Origin: Nemopilema nomurai
Taxonomy: Eukaryota > Cnidaria > Scyphozoa > Rhizostomeae > Rhizostomatidae
DNA: 64,000 nucleotides
Reading direction: 5' to 3'
Assembly: GCA_003864495.1 (NCBI GenBank)
Contig: ML133383.1
Coordinates: forward strand, 2,005,560 to 2,069,559
Both the position numbers and the translations under genes were made by a program. The notes beneath the pieces are model-generated. The model had not been told where the DNA came from, made no database searches, and saw only the letters and a list, made by a program, of their open reading frames with translations. Shown here piece after piece: positions 28,401-42,300 of the stretch (position 1 is its first letter; each line of letters opens with the position of its first letter).

Positions 28401-29420
28401 GAATGTGTCTTAAAGACAAAAAAAATTGTAGAGACATGTAAATGCTTTGAGCTCAGACTGTTATCTTTTATTTTAAATCCACACTAAAATTTGAACAAAA
28501 TAAATCAAAATTTTTAATATATATGTTAAATGTAAAATGTACATAGGTTGGACGGGTTCCCCAATTAAATGTACAGCTGTACCCTGCCTTCACGGCGAAA
28601 GATTCACACGGCAGTAAGAAAGTTTTGGAAACTTAACTTAGCAAAGTCGCAACGGGTTGATTGTCGATGCAAATAAAAGGAAACTTTTCTAATCCTCAAA
28701 TCTCATCCTGGGTCTGGAGGTCAATCTTTTCAGCCCTGGCATTTTCGGACGGAAAAGCCTTTTAAATTTCTTTGAGGCCTTTAGAAACAACGTACGGATC
28801 TATCTAAAGTTTCTATTTACACAGCGAATACCACAGTAACTCTGTACAGTAAAAGGCGGTTGTACATTGATTTTACCGATTGGCTAACTTGGCCCTTTTC
28901 ACATGACATTCACGTCACGATGGCGTAGTTGATTTATGCGAAGCCGATAAGGACAAAGGCATCAGAATTTTCTCGGCAGCCAAATAGATCAATTAAATAA
29001 CTTTACTTACGAACAATCGTTTCTGGTTGAGATTTAAAGCAAAAATATGCCATTGACAAAAAATGGTCAAAGCTCAAAATAACGAAAACGTGGGCAGGGT
29101 TTTAGGCCGCCGATAGAAGTCGATGACATTCCACCAGGCAAAAGGGGGTGTCTTCGAAAGTTGAACGGGTAGCAAAGGTATGAAAACTGGACACAGGGAA
29201 TAAACTGAAATCCAAGCGACAATCTACTCTTTTTATTTAGTAACTGTTTAATACCAACCTTTGTATCACTGTTTAAAACACGAATAAGTCCCCTCTTCCT
29301 TTCTGCAGGATCAATTTGCGTAATTCTCCTGTTATGACTCCCAAGAGAGATGTTGAAATTTTGGTTGACGACGACCCAGAACGAGGCAGCTTCATAACGA
29401 GAGACGAGATCAAAAGACAA
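22430..29420 (-). CDS. candidate upstream exons, unidentified (possible 5' extension of the EPS8-like transcript)
   Basis: Six short open segments have good splice signals and mutually compatible phases: 29259-29420 (starts with Met, 54 codons, donor GTTGGT), 28121-28150 (FMSEWLLIME), 26941-26966, 24817-24862, 23137-23158 (FFRQNLF) and 22430-22560. The last would join in frame to the exon at 20715-20815, upstream of the proposed EPS8 Met. I do not recognise the translated sequence, and EPS8 proteins known to me lack such an extension. Random microexons are easy to find in AT-rich introns, so some or all may be spurious. The first exon (basic and polar, NRRITQIDPAERKRGLIRVL) is the most coding-like and could instead begin a separate gene. 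Confidence 0.25.
28151..28336. repeat. 26-bp tandem repeat (GATAAACATCATCTATTCACTTGAAA)
   Basis: Seven nearly perfect copies. The repeat directly abuts the acceptor side of the candidate 30-nt exon at 28121-28150. Confidence 0.95.
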
Positions 29421-31595
29421 AGATCAAGTTTGGTTGTCGGTCTTCGAGCTTGTCTTTCGTGATTTTCAAAGAATCTGGTGTTTCTTATGGTGCTGCATTG
29501 TTTAAACTTTGAATTCTTAGAATTTTCTTACATCGCAGTTTGTAAGATGTTCATAGTAAATGGACAGTCTTGTGTCCTACTAACAACTCCGATTTTATTC
29601 TTTATGCATTTAACAATGTCCGAACTAACAAGGTAGAGTCAAATTTATAAGTTTGCAAAAGCCTAAAATTCAACGATTTATAAAGAAGCTAAAATACCAA
29701 GAAGCTGAAAAACATAACATTAGCATGGCGTTGATATAACTCGAATCAGCTCTTTTAGGCTGCTGAAGTGTCCTAGGCCAGTCTTGATAAAACTTACAGG
29801 GTTGCACAACGAAATAGTTAAATTTTGACATCATGAATTGGGTTTAAAAGGCTAATACATGTTAAACTAACAGATGAAACACTTGGAAAACACGGAATCC
29901 AAAAAAGATTTTACTAATGTGTTGTTAAGCTGGAGGAATTTCGAAAATGTTAAAAAATCTTTCTCTACCCACTGAATACATTCAAGAGTATTTTTAAGGG
30001 ACAACTACGCATTCTGTTATTGTCAGATATAAAAAGAAATCTCTTTGCCCAGCAACTGGTAATTAAAACCTGGTAAATTTTGAAGACAAAATGGCGATGC
30101 ATGCATGCAACCGACAGGGTCTGCATTTAAAACAAAATATCACATGATTCCAGCTACTGAACAATTGTGGAAAACGCTTGTAATTTGAAATTAATTTACC
30201 AAAGAAATTCCCACGACAAGTTGCCGTTTGTAAGGTCAAAGGCTCTGTGTGTTTGGCTTTCGCGGTCTTCTTGAGGAAAACTCCATGAAATAACGGGATA
30301 GGGAAGATAAGCTTCAAATTCAAGTAGTTAAGATTGAGCGATTAATGTCCTGATGTTTACCTTGGCAAAGCAGTTTTGAAAAGCCATTTACAAGATGCCA
30401 ACCAAGCCAAACTTGGTATTTGTGCTGAAGTACAACTGTATTCCGTAAAGTTGTGTCCACTGATACCAGAGGAACTTTGCGTATGTCAAGAGAAATGGGG
30501 GGAGGGGCAGATGCGTGAAGCTGGTGGCAAGTAAGCAACAAGACGAAAGAACTGAGCTCTTTTACTGGAGAGAGGCAGAGCAACTGCTCCTATGCGCATG
30601 CGTCCCTGCTGATTATAAGTCTTCTTACAAGGTAATGAAGACTTATATTTCGTATAGTTACAATGCGTGAAAAAAGAATCCTGTAGACGAACTTATACCT
30701 TTTTCAGTTATCTATGCATGAATGGGAGGAAAATCTTGTGGGTTCACAGAAGTTTTCCCTGTAGCAGTAATGTACGACATGTAAATGCAAGTTACTACAA
30801 ACAACGGATAGCATGTGATCAACGATAAGAATGCACAGGTTGATAAGCAGCACCAGGGCGGATTTGTGGGGTGAAGGGGGTGAGTTCCACGGCTTGAAAT
30901 CGATATGACAATGCTGCATATTCGATGCATTCAATAACTCAGTTCGCGCGGATAGTTCAGATTACACAGAGAAGATGAAAGAAATAAGCAGCATATATAG
31001 TTCTGTGCTATTTAATCTAAGAAATTGTCAAAAGTCCGCGACTCAGCTGTGAAGCTGGACACTTGACGTCAATTGCAAACAATTAGATTCAAAACTTTAC
31101 AAAACTGGCCCTTCATCGGATTTCAAAACAAATCTCACGCTCCTCTTTAGAAAGAAAGAAAATAGAAACCATATTTGCCAAGCAATCGGTTGATGATTGC
31201 AAAAACAGTTTGCGGGAGATGTTTTTCTTATTTATAATAAATTGATTCAAAGGATTGCTTTATAGTCTAGAAAAAATGTTCCTTTCTCTAATTAACATGC
31301 CCAAGGACTGAAAATGTCTAAGACCATCTATCAAGAAGGATTTAGAACAAGGGTGTGTGTTCTTAAAGATGGGGGTTGACCTGGTAACGAGAAAGTGTGC
31401 ATAATTAATCGAACGTCATACCGACTTCATTGTTACGACGAAGGCAATGCGATGACCTAAACAACTATAGATGTGCTTAAACTGTCTGAATACAAAGATA
31501 AGACAAAGCAGCCAGTCTGTGATTCCAACTGCATCGCTTTTCGGAAGTCCAATAACTAAATATTCTTGGCAATAGTAAATATTTTTCTGAAGCTT
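29421..31595. other. intergenic region downstream of receptor copy 1
   Basis: No confident gene. A minus-strand frame at 30320-30583 ends near a donor-like CCAAG-GTAAAC but has no recognisable product. Otherwise AT-rich. Confidence 0.4.
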
Positions 31596-34500
31596 TTATA
31601 GGGATTTAATAACAATGAAAGGACTTGTGACAACGCTGATGATAACAATTTTGAGACAGACACTGTCCAAGAAAGCTGATATTTCTCTCCATTGTCTCTG
31701 GTACAATTCTAGAATCAATAAAAGAATTGCTAAAATTAGTAGCATGAAAAAAAGGTAGAGTAAAGATGGCTGCTATCCAACGGTTGATCTAAACAGAATA
31801 TTCAAACTAGAGAACAATGGCTATGTTCCTTTTATATCGTGGGGGGCACTATACCCTTCTCTTTAATGTATGCAAAGAACATAGAACACAAGGAAAGACA
31901 AATAAGCACTAATAATCATATATCTAAAGTAAATTGAAATTTCTTAATTCCATACCTTCATTAGTTTCCGTGCTCGAGGCAACCTTTCCTTTGCTGCTTC
32001 CCAACTCCCCTTCTGGTTCTTCGCTTGCATTCATTTCATGACCGTCATTTTCAGCTGCATGGATGTCGATCCGTCTCGTCATGGCTTCGATTTTTCGTCT
32101 TTTTCCAAACGAAACTGTCCAAGTTCTCTTTGAGCCTTGAGCCAAATTCGCAAGCCAGCGAGGGGGCTGATGTTTATTGAAGTAGAACCGTACATTTATC
32201 GAAGAAGCCACAAACGAGAACACCAATATATAGAAGATGAGAACATACAAAATTCCTAGAAGTGGAGATGTGTCAGATTTCTCAGGCAGCTTGTCTGCTA
32301 TGACGATGAGGTAAACGCTGAAGCTTAGTATGACAGTCACTCCAAACCCGACGCGTTCTCCTGCCTCGGGAGGTATGACATATGAGAGTAATGCAAGAAT
32401 GACAATAGCCACACAGGGGAATATAAGGTAGAGAAGAAAGAATGTGGGTCGTCTTTTCAGCTCGAAAACGTACTCGACTTGTGAGAAAGGCTCTTCGCAA
32501 CAGGGGTACTTCTTCACTGAAGATTCAGATGTGAGGTCTATGAAATCCCAGACTCCGTTTGAAATGTAGAGGTTTGCTGCAAGAACAACATGCTGGAATA
32601 GTTTAAAAAACTCAAAGCAGGAGTTGAAATAAAGCAAAAACTTGCAAATCTAGTTTCAGATAATTAGCAATGAAGTAATGTAGAGTAATGTGGGTTGAAT
32701 TGGTTAGCCCATAGTTTTTTCAAATCAGTCTATGATTATCCTAATTGCAGATTCTTTCTCAAGTCACGTAATTCCCTCATTTAGATCAAAGTATATTTTA
32801 ACCTTATCCGACAATTACAGTGGTGGTTTTCCACTAACAACTTTGGTGCCATTTTGTTTATCGAATCTTTAGAAATGCACAGAATTCCATCCCATGATCA
32901 TGACTTGCGAACTGTTGCCCTCGTTTTCATTATAAAGGACAGCACGAGTTTGAGGCCAAGGTTCTTACTGACCACGCCTAGAGAGTGTTTTGCATTTGAA
33001 TCCCGTCTTTGTAATGAATAAATATGATGTGATGTAATGTAATGTAATGATGTGATGATGTGATGTGATGTAATGTGATGTGATGTGATGTAATGTGATG
33101 TGATGTGATGTAATGTAATGTAATGAAGCAATATGAACAAAACGTGATCACTTACAGTCTGTTACCTCGAGGGCCTCTGTTGGTCGAAATCCAAATACAA
33201 TTTGTAGACGTGGGGCAGTATAAGACCAAGATCCAAATGTCAAGGGACATTTCTGAAATTCGAAGCAGAACCTATAGTGGAGTGGTTACCTGACTTGAAA
33301 CTGTGGAACTGTTTCCATAGTGACTTAGACAGTTGACAAGTGAAACAGAAAAACAAGAATCTGCACGCCTCGTTTTCATTTTCAGCCTCTTTTCGTGCAA
33401 ATTTAGTCATTTTACTGTTTGCCATTTAATTTCTATGATGCAAACATTATTATCACGTTATTGAGCTGTTTGCATCTCAACTGCCAAATTATACCCAATA
33501 GGATCTCTTTTCATTTCTTAAATGAATTGTGTATACTTTTTGTGTCATTGTAATTTCGAGTAGAATTTTAATTGAAAAGAAGAAACAGTTAAGCAATAAA
33601 ATTTAGACATTGAAAACTTCCATTTCTGGTTTTGGATTCACTTTCTTTTACGAAGGTCAAAAACTTCTAAGAAGGCAACTCTTTTTTAGGGAGCTTTGCC
33701 ACAAAAGATTAAGGTTTACTGCAAAAGATGGAGTAGCATTGTAAAAGATGGAGTTTGGTCATAAAAGGGCGTTCCACTTTAACTACTGGCTCAACCCTGA
33801 GGGACTCACCTGGGAGTCGACAGGAAACCACTTGATATTGATGTCACAAGACGCTGATAGAGTGACTGCATTGGTCCACACGACTTTTCCATCGGATCGC
33901 ACCACCAAGGGAGCAGTGTAAATGTCTGTATAGGCCCTTTTGAAGCTCTCCGCGCTAGAAAAGCAATTAAAATTCGAGGAATAAAGTTTACTATTCAATT
34001 GTCATTCATAATCTACATTACCATTGCATGAACATCGATAGATGACATTCAAGTCATAATCTTTCTAAGCAGGCAAAATTTCCGACATGACGAGGATATA
34101 TGTCTGAGCCCCTTTCAGGATTGACCAGTCACTATAGTGGACACCTACTGCATTTTTATGAAAGCTTAAAGTGTAATAGAGATACATTGTTTGAAGGTGT
34201 CTTCTACATACACATATAATGAGATATATATACGCAGTGCTTACTTAAACTACAAGACAGTAAAGCCTAGGCCATGGGCAAAGTGCTCTGAGCTATCGCT
34301 TTAAGATCCAACAGCTGAATCATGGCAACGGTTGGACTCAGATTGGCCAATGTGTTCTTTGAGGCTTTCATACTTTAAAATATCTCAGTGAATGACAGTC
34401 ATTTAAAAAATCTCTGACATTTGACCAAAAAGTGACCTCGCCTTGTTTAAAAAGTGATCTCGCTTCGCTTATTAAATACCTGCCTTCGAAAACACGACGA

Positions 34501-37214
34501 ATGTTAGTGACAGGGCAAAGTTGAAAATCACACAAAACGCTTAAATTGTGCCTAATAGGAAGATGGGACAGGGCAGAGATGTAGCAAGCATTTAAATAGG
34601 GGACAGGTCAAAAAGGGGGAACTTGATCTTTGGATTTGGAAGGCGCGTTTTTTGGGTCTCGCAGGGGCAAGTTTGCATGGTATGCCAAAAATCGGGGGGA
34701 GGGGGGCAGCTCTTCTGGCTCTCTTCCTACGTCATTGGAAGACGGGTTGACTGCGAAGCCCATGCATAACTTACTTACGTGTTGTAAAGGACAATATCCG
34801 GCGTCCAAACTTGCTTACTTGGCACGTTGAGAATGTCGGTGCCATTGTAATCAGTTTCGTTCCACTGCAGTTGTGGGTCCACCCAACGCTAAATTGGCAA
34901 AATGATTGTGTTTTAAGTGACTTGGAGCTTGGTTATTAAGAAGCTCGAACGATGACGTTGCAATTAGTTAAAAGGCAGGTAAGATAATGTCATAAAATGA
35001 CTATCCTTCTCAACGAGTCGGGCCTATTGTTATTGCTTAATAGTTGCAATTAAGAATCAGCTTTTCTGTTAATGTGAAGAGAATCGAGCCAATCTGCTGT
35101 GAATTGGCAGTACCCTTATGCAGAGGTATAAATGAGCTCTTGAATAACGTCATCTCTTATAAGTGCTTCGAGGATCCCAGTTGAAACAGGCATTGATGCT
35201 GTTTGCCCTCTTTGGGTCAAATAATTAGATTCCGTTGGTGTATAGGCATTTCAAACTAAGCACATATACTGTAGAAATCTTTACCCTGTGCTTTTATACC
35301 ACTTTCGGGTCGAAAATGATGTTCAATATAAAGGATAATAATTAAACATGATAATATGAAAAAATACTTTATTAGATTAATTTGAAGGAAAGGTTCACAA
35401 TGGCCAAGCATTTTAGGCTTCGAAGGTATAACTCACGTGAAATTGTGTGGGCAGGCTGATAGAAGAATGGTCATGAAGTAATTGAAGCTTAAGTGGTTTG
35501 CAAAGAAGCAGTCTACATAAGTTAAACAACATCAAATAAAATAAAGAATCAAAGGACTCACCATTATAACAAAGGCATCCACCACGAGGACCTGTTCCTT
35601 AGTATCCTAAAAGAGAGAGCTTTTATTGAACGGATAATAAGAATAATCACAGCGAACTCACTTCTCACCAATGCACGAATCCTGAATGTTGAACTATTTT
35701 GGAAGATGTATAGAGAAGATATTAAGGTTAAGAGAAGTTACGGGCGAAGTAAATAGAGATGTGTAAAGAAGTAATCGTGATTTACCCACAAACAATAGCA
35801 AAGAGGGTGTCCACAAATAAATGTAAGACTTGGTGTCTGTGAAAAGCACGTGCCTACTAAACATGGTGCCCTAGGATTGAAGGGGGAAGGAGGGGGGGGG
35901 GACAGTTCAATAATTTCTCAAATGGTTCTTCCAATGAAGTTAACCTGCTTACGCCCAGATTGATAAATGATAAATGATTCGGACACACGATGTAGTAGCA
36001 TAGTTTTTAATGTATGAAGGGTGTAGCTTTTTGAAAGCAAAACAAGGGGTGGCTAAGACATCCCATCCCGAGGTAGGTCAGGATTAGCCCGATGATTTTC
36101 GTCTTGTGAAAAGCAAAAATTAGTAAAACCCGACAATATTGCCCAGTTTTGTCAAGGTTTAAGACTCTTTAGCTTGCGCGCAGACATTGGTTGTTGGGCT
36201 AAAGGGAAGGAAAAGTAACATACTAAGCAAAGTTTTGTTCGTCAATCTGATTTGAAAAAGGCTTTGGATCACCGTTGTCGCCCCTGAAAGGTTTCCTAAC
36301 TGGCACTCACCAGCTTAACGAGTTTGTTGAGTCTAAGGTCGAACTGAATAACCGCCGGTGTCTTCGAAGACTGTACTGGCCGCATGCCACTGCTGTAGTT
36401 CCCAGTCACGTCCTTGAGCAAATTCGTCTCAAATTTGACAGTGTTCTTGTCGCCGGGAGCCCTTAAATAGTGGGGGAATATTGCTTGAGATATAGGTTGT
36501 GTTTGTTGGAGGTGATATGGATCTGTTGTTGGCTCAACTGCGAAAAGGAAAGAAAAAAAAGCTATGTATGCTTGTAAATTCCCATCCGCCGAATGTTAAG
36601 TTCCTTTTTATCTGGTAAGTGTCGTTCCTTGCAAGATAAGACAACGATTTCAAATATCCAATACCCACAGAGGTCCTCATTAAGTTACAATCACAATATA
36701 TGACGAAAAGGGGCTTCAGTCTGTTGAGAGGTACGATTCTGTTCACCAAAATTCCATCCAATATGTTGGATAAACCTTTCTTACCACATGCAATGACATA
36801 TCTTGTTTTCCCACCTACTTCCCAAAATACCCTTATATTCCTGGTCTAAATGAATTGTTCACTAAAACATAAAAATTCTTCAGCTGATAAACATACTTTT
36901 CTTTCCGTGCTAGATTATGAACATTAAAGAGTTTTTTAAATCGACTAAATAGCTCAAGTATTTCCAATACTCAGAAAGTCTCTAGCAAGTCTAATATGTT
37001 ATGGTTCTAATGGAAAAAAGTTGCTGCCCTCGATATGCTCCAAATAGAGGGCGCAGTTCTAAACATCCCCCCCCCCCTACAACATCCTTCAATTTAGTGG
37101 CTGCCCGATTTTGATTCTGCTGCAAGATTCTACGCATTTTGTTGCATGCCAAATTCCATACTTACAGCAAAAACACGCAATGATGCACGACAAAATTGGT
37201 AGAAGCAGCTTCAT
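31596..37214 (-). CDS. nicotinic acetylcholine receptor-like alpha subunit, copy 1
   Basis: Pentameric ligand-gated ion channel subunit at the plasma membrane. The eight coding exons are 37166-37214, 36311-36537, 35562-35606, 34779-34888, 33810-33954, 33156-33252, 31956-32576 and 31596-31708: 1,407 nt, 468 residues, all phases consistent. The 45-nt and 110-nt exons match the sizes typical of nAChR genes. Visible features: signal peptide ([16 protein letters not shown]), loop D Trp in RWVDPQLQW, loop [10 protein letters not shown], Cys-loop C180-C194 with 13 residues between, loop B Trp in GSWSY, and vicinal C250/C251 (alpha type). M1-M3 and a short intracellular loop lie in the large exon; M4 is in the last exon. 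M2 has E298 (-1'), G301 (2'), L308 (9') and D319 (20'). The first coding exon has an acceptor at 37239, implying an upstream 5'UTR exon. A five-codon upstream ORF ends just before the Met. Ligand is unproven. Confidence 0.95.
33015..33128. repeat. TGATG/TAATG microsatellite array
   Basis: Mixed GATG and TAATG units in the receptor copy 1 intron, just left of (downstream on the minus strand of) the exon at 33156-33252. The minus-strand [10 protein letters not shown] frame is an artefact. Confidence 0.9.
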
Positions 37215-38559
37215 TTCAAAATGGCAGTTGCATCGAGCTCTGAAAGAGAACGCAAGCATAAAATACTGTTCCTGCTAATGCCTTTGACTTCAATGAAATC
37301 TGGTTTGTCCTTGAATGTCTAGAAGCAATGCATTTCATGGGATTGTGGAAGAACAGGTACGATGAAACGATTGCTTTGAATAAGCCCTTCTTATACATTT
37401 TGAAGAAGATTCTCTTGAATGAAGATTCTTTGCCGCTTGAAGCATCGGTGGGAATAACCTTGAAGGCAATTTTGAAAAATGGAAACTGGTTAGGCTTCAT
37501 ATATGTAGATGGACTCAATTTTTCTTCACATAATCATTTCAATCAAATTTACAAGCAAGTAACGATCACATACAACATCGTATTACATAAAACTAACAAA
37601 TTGCATATGGGGAATTTTTAGTCTTATTTAAAGGTGTCTTCCCCGTTGTTAAAGTAATTTACAAATGAGCTAAAAACCCGACGCTGACTTGACTTCAATG
37701 GAAGAAAAGAACTACGAACAGATAGGTTCACTTCAGGCTATAACATGATCACCTCATATGGAAGTAGCACACAGCGAAAGAGTAACAAGGTTGGGATTAT
37801 ATTTGAGGATGTCTCTGGGTTATTTTAGATTTACTCTAACTATGAAGTGATACAATAGAGCTTCTCTTACCTCTCAGCAATCTCTCTATAATCTTCTTCT
37901 AAGAATCCACATCAGTTTTATCCGGATGCTTCTGTACTCTGAATGCAGATGGCAACATTCAAGAAGTTTAAATCAAGGCGAGAACTCATTTGCATCATTT
38001 GTAAAGTCGACAACATATGGCTTGATAAGGACTGCCCATCGTAATTACTAAACAACGCCATCTTGTTGGCACCCTTGGATACCAGAAAGGAGAATAGATT
38101 CGGTAATGGAACAAGATTAAGAAACATGACTTGAAAATTACAAATACCTATGTTGATTTATTCCAATGTCCTTTCAAACCCAAAAAACCCATGCGTGCAA
38201 AAGTGATTTGTTAATTAACTTACTTTCTATAGGACTGCGAAGACTCGTTTGTTTCATTAGGAAATGTGAACACAAATTTTGTTTGATCTAACTTAACATA
38301 TATATGCAGCATTCTTATTGTGTGCAGTGCATACATTAACTCGAGGCTTTAAAGAGTGTCTAAGCAAAGGCTATGTGAAAAGGGAAGTTTAGCCAATGAA
38401 GGAAATTAGAAGCTTCCAAAACTTTCAGACTTGCAGTTTGATATTTTTACGTATTTTAAATTATGTGGTCTTTCAGAATTGGAGAAAGCTAGTTCATAGA
38501 GGTTTTTCCTTTCCAATGCTCTTTATGTCTTTTGCTGGATAGGCAAAATCTTCAGAGTA

Positions 38560-38635
38560 AAGGACAAGGGTAAGAAAGATCAAAGGTCAGAGAGGTCAGA
38601 AAGGTTAAAGGTCAGAAAGGTCAAAGGACGTAAGA
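38560..38635. repeat. AGGTCAGAA/AGGTCAAAGG degenerate direct repeats
   Basis: Several spaced half-sites resembling AGGTCA occur between the two receptor genes. They may be a degenerate minisatellite. AGGTCA is also the nuclear-receptor half-site, but the regular purine-rich spacing suggests simple repeat origin. Confidence 0.5.
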
Positions 38636-39267
38636 GTAGGATGATTAGCAAACGAAAATAACAGAACTGAAGAGTTCAGCTACTTTTTTGTTGGTACGCC
38701 GTTGGCTTTTACTATATATACAAGCTTGAAACCTATGTTTCTTTAGTGACGATTGGCTGTATACTCACTCACCTTTGATGCATAATGGGAGTAAAGTGAA
38801 GAAAAAAACAAGAAAGCCAGCAGTGACTTGCAATTTAATATGTGTTGCAGCTAATAAGAATAGCGATATACGTGCGCGGCAATCTTTAAATTGTCATATT
38901 GCAGTTGCCCATTACATGGTGCCAGTGTCTATGCTTCTGTTTATTCTCGACTATATGCGCATATGAATGTTTAGTACAATCTCTGCCAGAAGTGGTTGGA
39001 ACGCCGTGATTTTGCGACCCCCATTCTATTTCCGTCTCTCCTTGGTAGCTGCAACCCCCTTGCCTCCTCAAACAATGTTCCATCTTTAGGGAAAGACCAT
39101 AGGTACATGGGAATACTTCACTTTTGTTCTTAGGATTGCTCACTTTTGCGTCACCCAACATTGTTTGCAGCGAAAGGGGATCTGGCACCTTGCGGATGGC
39201 GTAAATTTTGAACAAAGTGTTCCAAGACTTTTGGCAGAGATTGTAGACACATCTCTGATACGCAGTG

Positions 39268-39292
39268 CAGTGCAGTGCAGTGCAATGGATTG
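39268..39292. repeat. GCAGT pentanucleotide repeat in the 3'UTR of receptor copy 2
   Basis: Four to five copies of GCAGT, some 40 bp past the stop codon at 39332. Confidence 0.8.
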
Positions 39293-39331
39293 TCTGTACA
39301 GGATAGTACGATTTATGGTCCAACTGTGCAT

Positions 39332-42300
39332 TTACATATTCTGATAAACAATAATTGGACAAATTACAATGAAGGAAGCAAACGCTCGGAAGGCTGTGTT
39401 GTCCAAGTATGCCGAAATCTCTCTCCATTGCGACTGGTACCGCTCTGAAATTAAAGAGAGCCACCATTAGAAAAGCAAGCTGCAAAAACAAAGATATCCA
39501 CAGATAAGATCTATTTCTTGACAAGGACCAGTATATAAGTGAGCAAATGTTTTGTGATACAGTTGCGATTTGCGAGCATTCTAGTGCTACCGCTGTTTCC
39601 CGCAAGTGAATGAAAGAGAATGCTTTCATAGCTGAAAATGATTGAATTTGTCATCGTTTTGACAGCAGATTCTATTTTCACTGAAACGGTTTTTTCAAGT
39701 TATGAATGTGCTTGAAGGCAAAATAGCAACGAACACAAAATTCAATTTACCTTTCACACTCTCTTCTTCCATGCGAGAGTTTGTTCCATCTTCATGGCAT
39801 TCCAAGTCAGCATTGTCAACTCTTTTCGCTCCAATCTCGTGGTCACTTTCTTCAAAAGGACAAACCACGGTCGTTTTGGCAGCATCCCCAATCTTTGACT
39901 TCTTTCTAAATGGAACTCTCCACGGTTTCTTTGGACGCTGCGCCAATTTCACAAGCCACTGGGGAGGCCGGTGTTTATTGAAGTACAACCGAACATTATA
40001 CGAAGAGACAAGAAACGAGGATACCAGCATATAAAAGGTAACCACGTAGAGAATACCAAGAAGCGGAGGGGCGTCAGACTTTTCTGGCAACTTATCTGCT
40101 ATGACAATGAGGTAGACACTGAAGCTTAACATCACTGTTACTCCAAAGCCGATTCTTTCTCCAGCCTCGGTAGGTATAATGTATGACACGAGTGAAAGCG
40201 AGGCTATTGCGACACAAGGCAGGATTAGGTAGAGTAGAAAGAAGGTGGGGCGTCGTTTCAGTGTGAAATTATAAACAACATGTGAAAAAGGTTCCTCGCA
40301 GCAGGAAAACTTCTTTTCATCAGAACCTGAATTAACTTCTATGAAGTCCCAAATGCCATTCGAAACGTAGAGTGCTAGAAGAACAGGAAAGTGATAATAA
40401 TATAATATAATATAAAATAAGAGATCACGAAGAATCAGTAGGATCCGCAGAAGAAAAGGTAAGATCACATTGAATGGAGTTTCAAGTAGGAAAAACAGGC
40501 TCGAAAGTTCTCAAAGAACTCAGACTTTTATCTTCTTTTTTGGTGAAAAGCTTTCCTCCTGTATAGATTCATCTAATTCAACCAAACATTGTTTGAAAGC
40601 AATCCATCTTGGATTTTCATCAATTATATTCAACATAAAGATTCAATACTCAACGTTCCTAATAAACCAGCACTATATTTCAAAATGAATTTCATTAACT
40701 ATGAAAAAGCAAAGACATGTAATTGCATGACTTACAGTCGGTCATTTGTCCTTTACTTTTGGCGGGCACAAACTCAATCTTCAGGCGATAAGCACCGTAC
40801 GACCAAGACCCAAACGACAACGAACAATTCTATGATCCAAACATTTGTCATCAAAATAGACAAAAAAGCTAGTAATAAAATTAATCTGTAATTATTTTAG
40901 AAAGAAATGATACCACAGACTCCCATCTGCTACAGCCACGTTCTTGCAAAGGAATGTCTGTTAGAACTAATGTATGAAAAGGTGGGGATAGAATTATTTA
41001 CAACTTGCATCAGCTTCATAAAAAAGAACCAATAAAAACAATAGATAATAAAAAAGGAAAATAAATTTTTTTTACTAAGCGTGCTTGATAAAATTTGTCT
41101 TACCATGGAGTTCTTCGATAATTTGTTGCTGTATGGCAAAGGTTTGAAAGAAGAAGAGATGGATATTTTTTCGACAAAGTAACGTCAATAACTCCTTGGG
41201 TTATTGATAATTTATTAGATACAATAGATACTTGTATAATGATGAAAATAAAAGTTTTACGTTGAACTGCGATTTTGTAGAAGGCATTGCTAGTAAACGT
41301 TGTTCCTTGAAAAAACTTATGTAGATGTGCCTGGGGAGAGTTTTGAATCTTTGACTTGGCAGAAGACGGTAAACAAGAGCATCTATAAGAAAGCTATGAG
41401 CTTGATGAGCCAATGAGATGAATGAAGTACCTGGTTATCGAAAGGAAATAGCTTGATATCGATGCTGCAGGAAGCTTTGAGGGTAACAGCATTTATCCAT
41501 GATATGCTTCCGTTTTGGTTGACAACGACAGGGGCAGTGTAAATGTCCGAGTGGGCTTTGCCAATGTTTTCAGCACTGGAATGTAATTTCAAAACATTCC
41601 TTGCATTATTTAATAGTAATCATAATCATTGGTCATCAAGATAGAATTCTATTACCTAAACACTGGATTATTTTATCAGAATTGTGAAGTAAAATTCGCC
41701 GATGAACAGGTATCTCATTGGACTCAGAGTTGAAGAAAGAAACAAAGAACAGAAATGGGATTCCCAAATTTGATTTAAAAATCAACACCCGTTCTTAAAT
41801 ATGAAAGAGTAATGCTTTCAAATTATCCTTTATTAATTCCTCTGCCATCTTTAAGATAGCATTTGGCCGTCTTTGGCACAGCTGGTCCGAGTGATTGTCG
41901 GCTGCAAAAGTGGGTTGACTTTTGTTACAAAGAGGGGCGTTAATGGAAACTAAGAACTCTTTTAGCTTTCACGTAGATTATTTTATGATTTGACCAAGCA
42001 GAGACACCAAGTGTTTATCAGAAATGACCTACTTGTTGTACAGAACAATGTCCGGTGTCCACACTTTGGCGCTTGGAATATTGACGATGTCCGTTCCATT
42101 GTAATCGTCTGCGTCCCACTTCAATTGCGGGTCAATCCAGCGCTGATGGAAACGACATGGTACAAATCGCAGTTTTTGCAGCACAAAAGATCAATGATCA
42201 CGTAAGTAGCATATGACGTAACAACGGATCAATGACGCATATTAGGGTCAGGTCCAGGCCCCCCTAAGGCTGTCCATGTTAGGGGACGCTGAGAAAAATC

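Larger units (their letters stand above)
37240..39331. other. region between the two receptor genes
   Basis: Should contain the 3'UTR of copy 2 and the promoter and 5'UTR exon of copy 1. A minus-strand AATAAA near 38940 is a possible polyadenylation signal for copy 2. No additional coding exon seen; a long minus frame at 38886-39629 crosses the M4 exon in the wrong frame. Confidence 0.4.

Noticed and set aside
38886..39629. 247-codon minus-strand open frame
   Set aside because: It passes through the M4 exon of receptor copy 2 in another frame and through its introns. The exon at 39332-39444 in the spliced frame gives a clear M4 helix and a 113-nt length identical to the paralogue.
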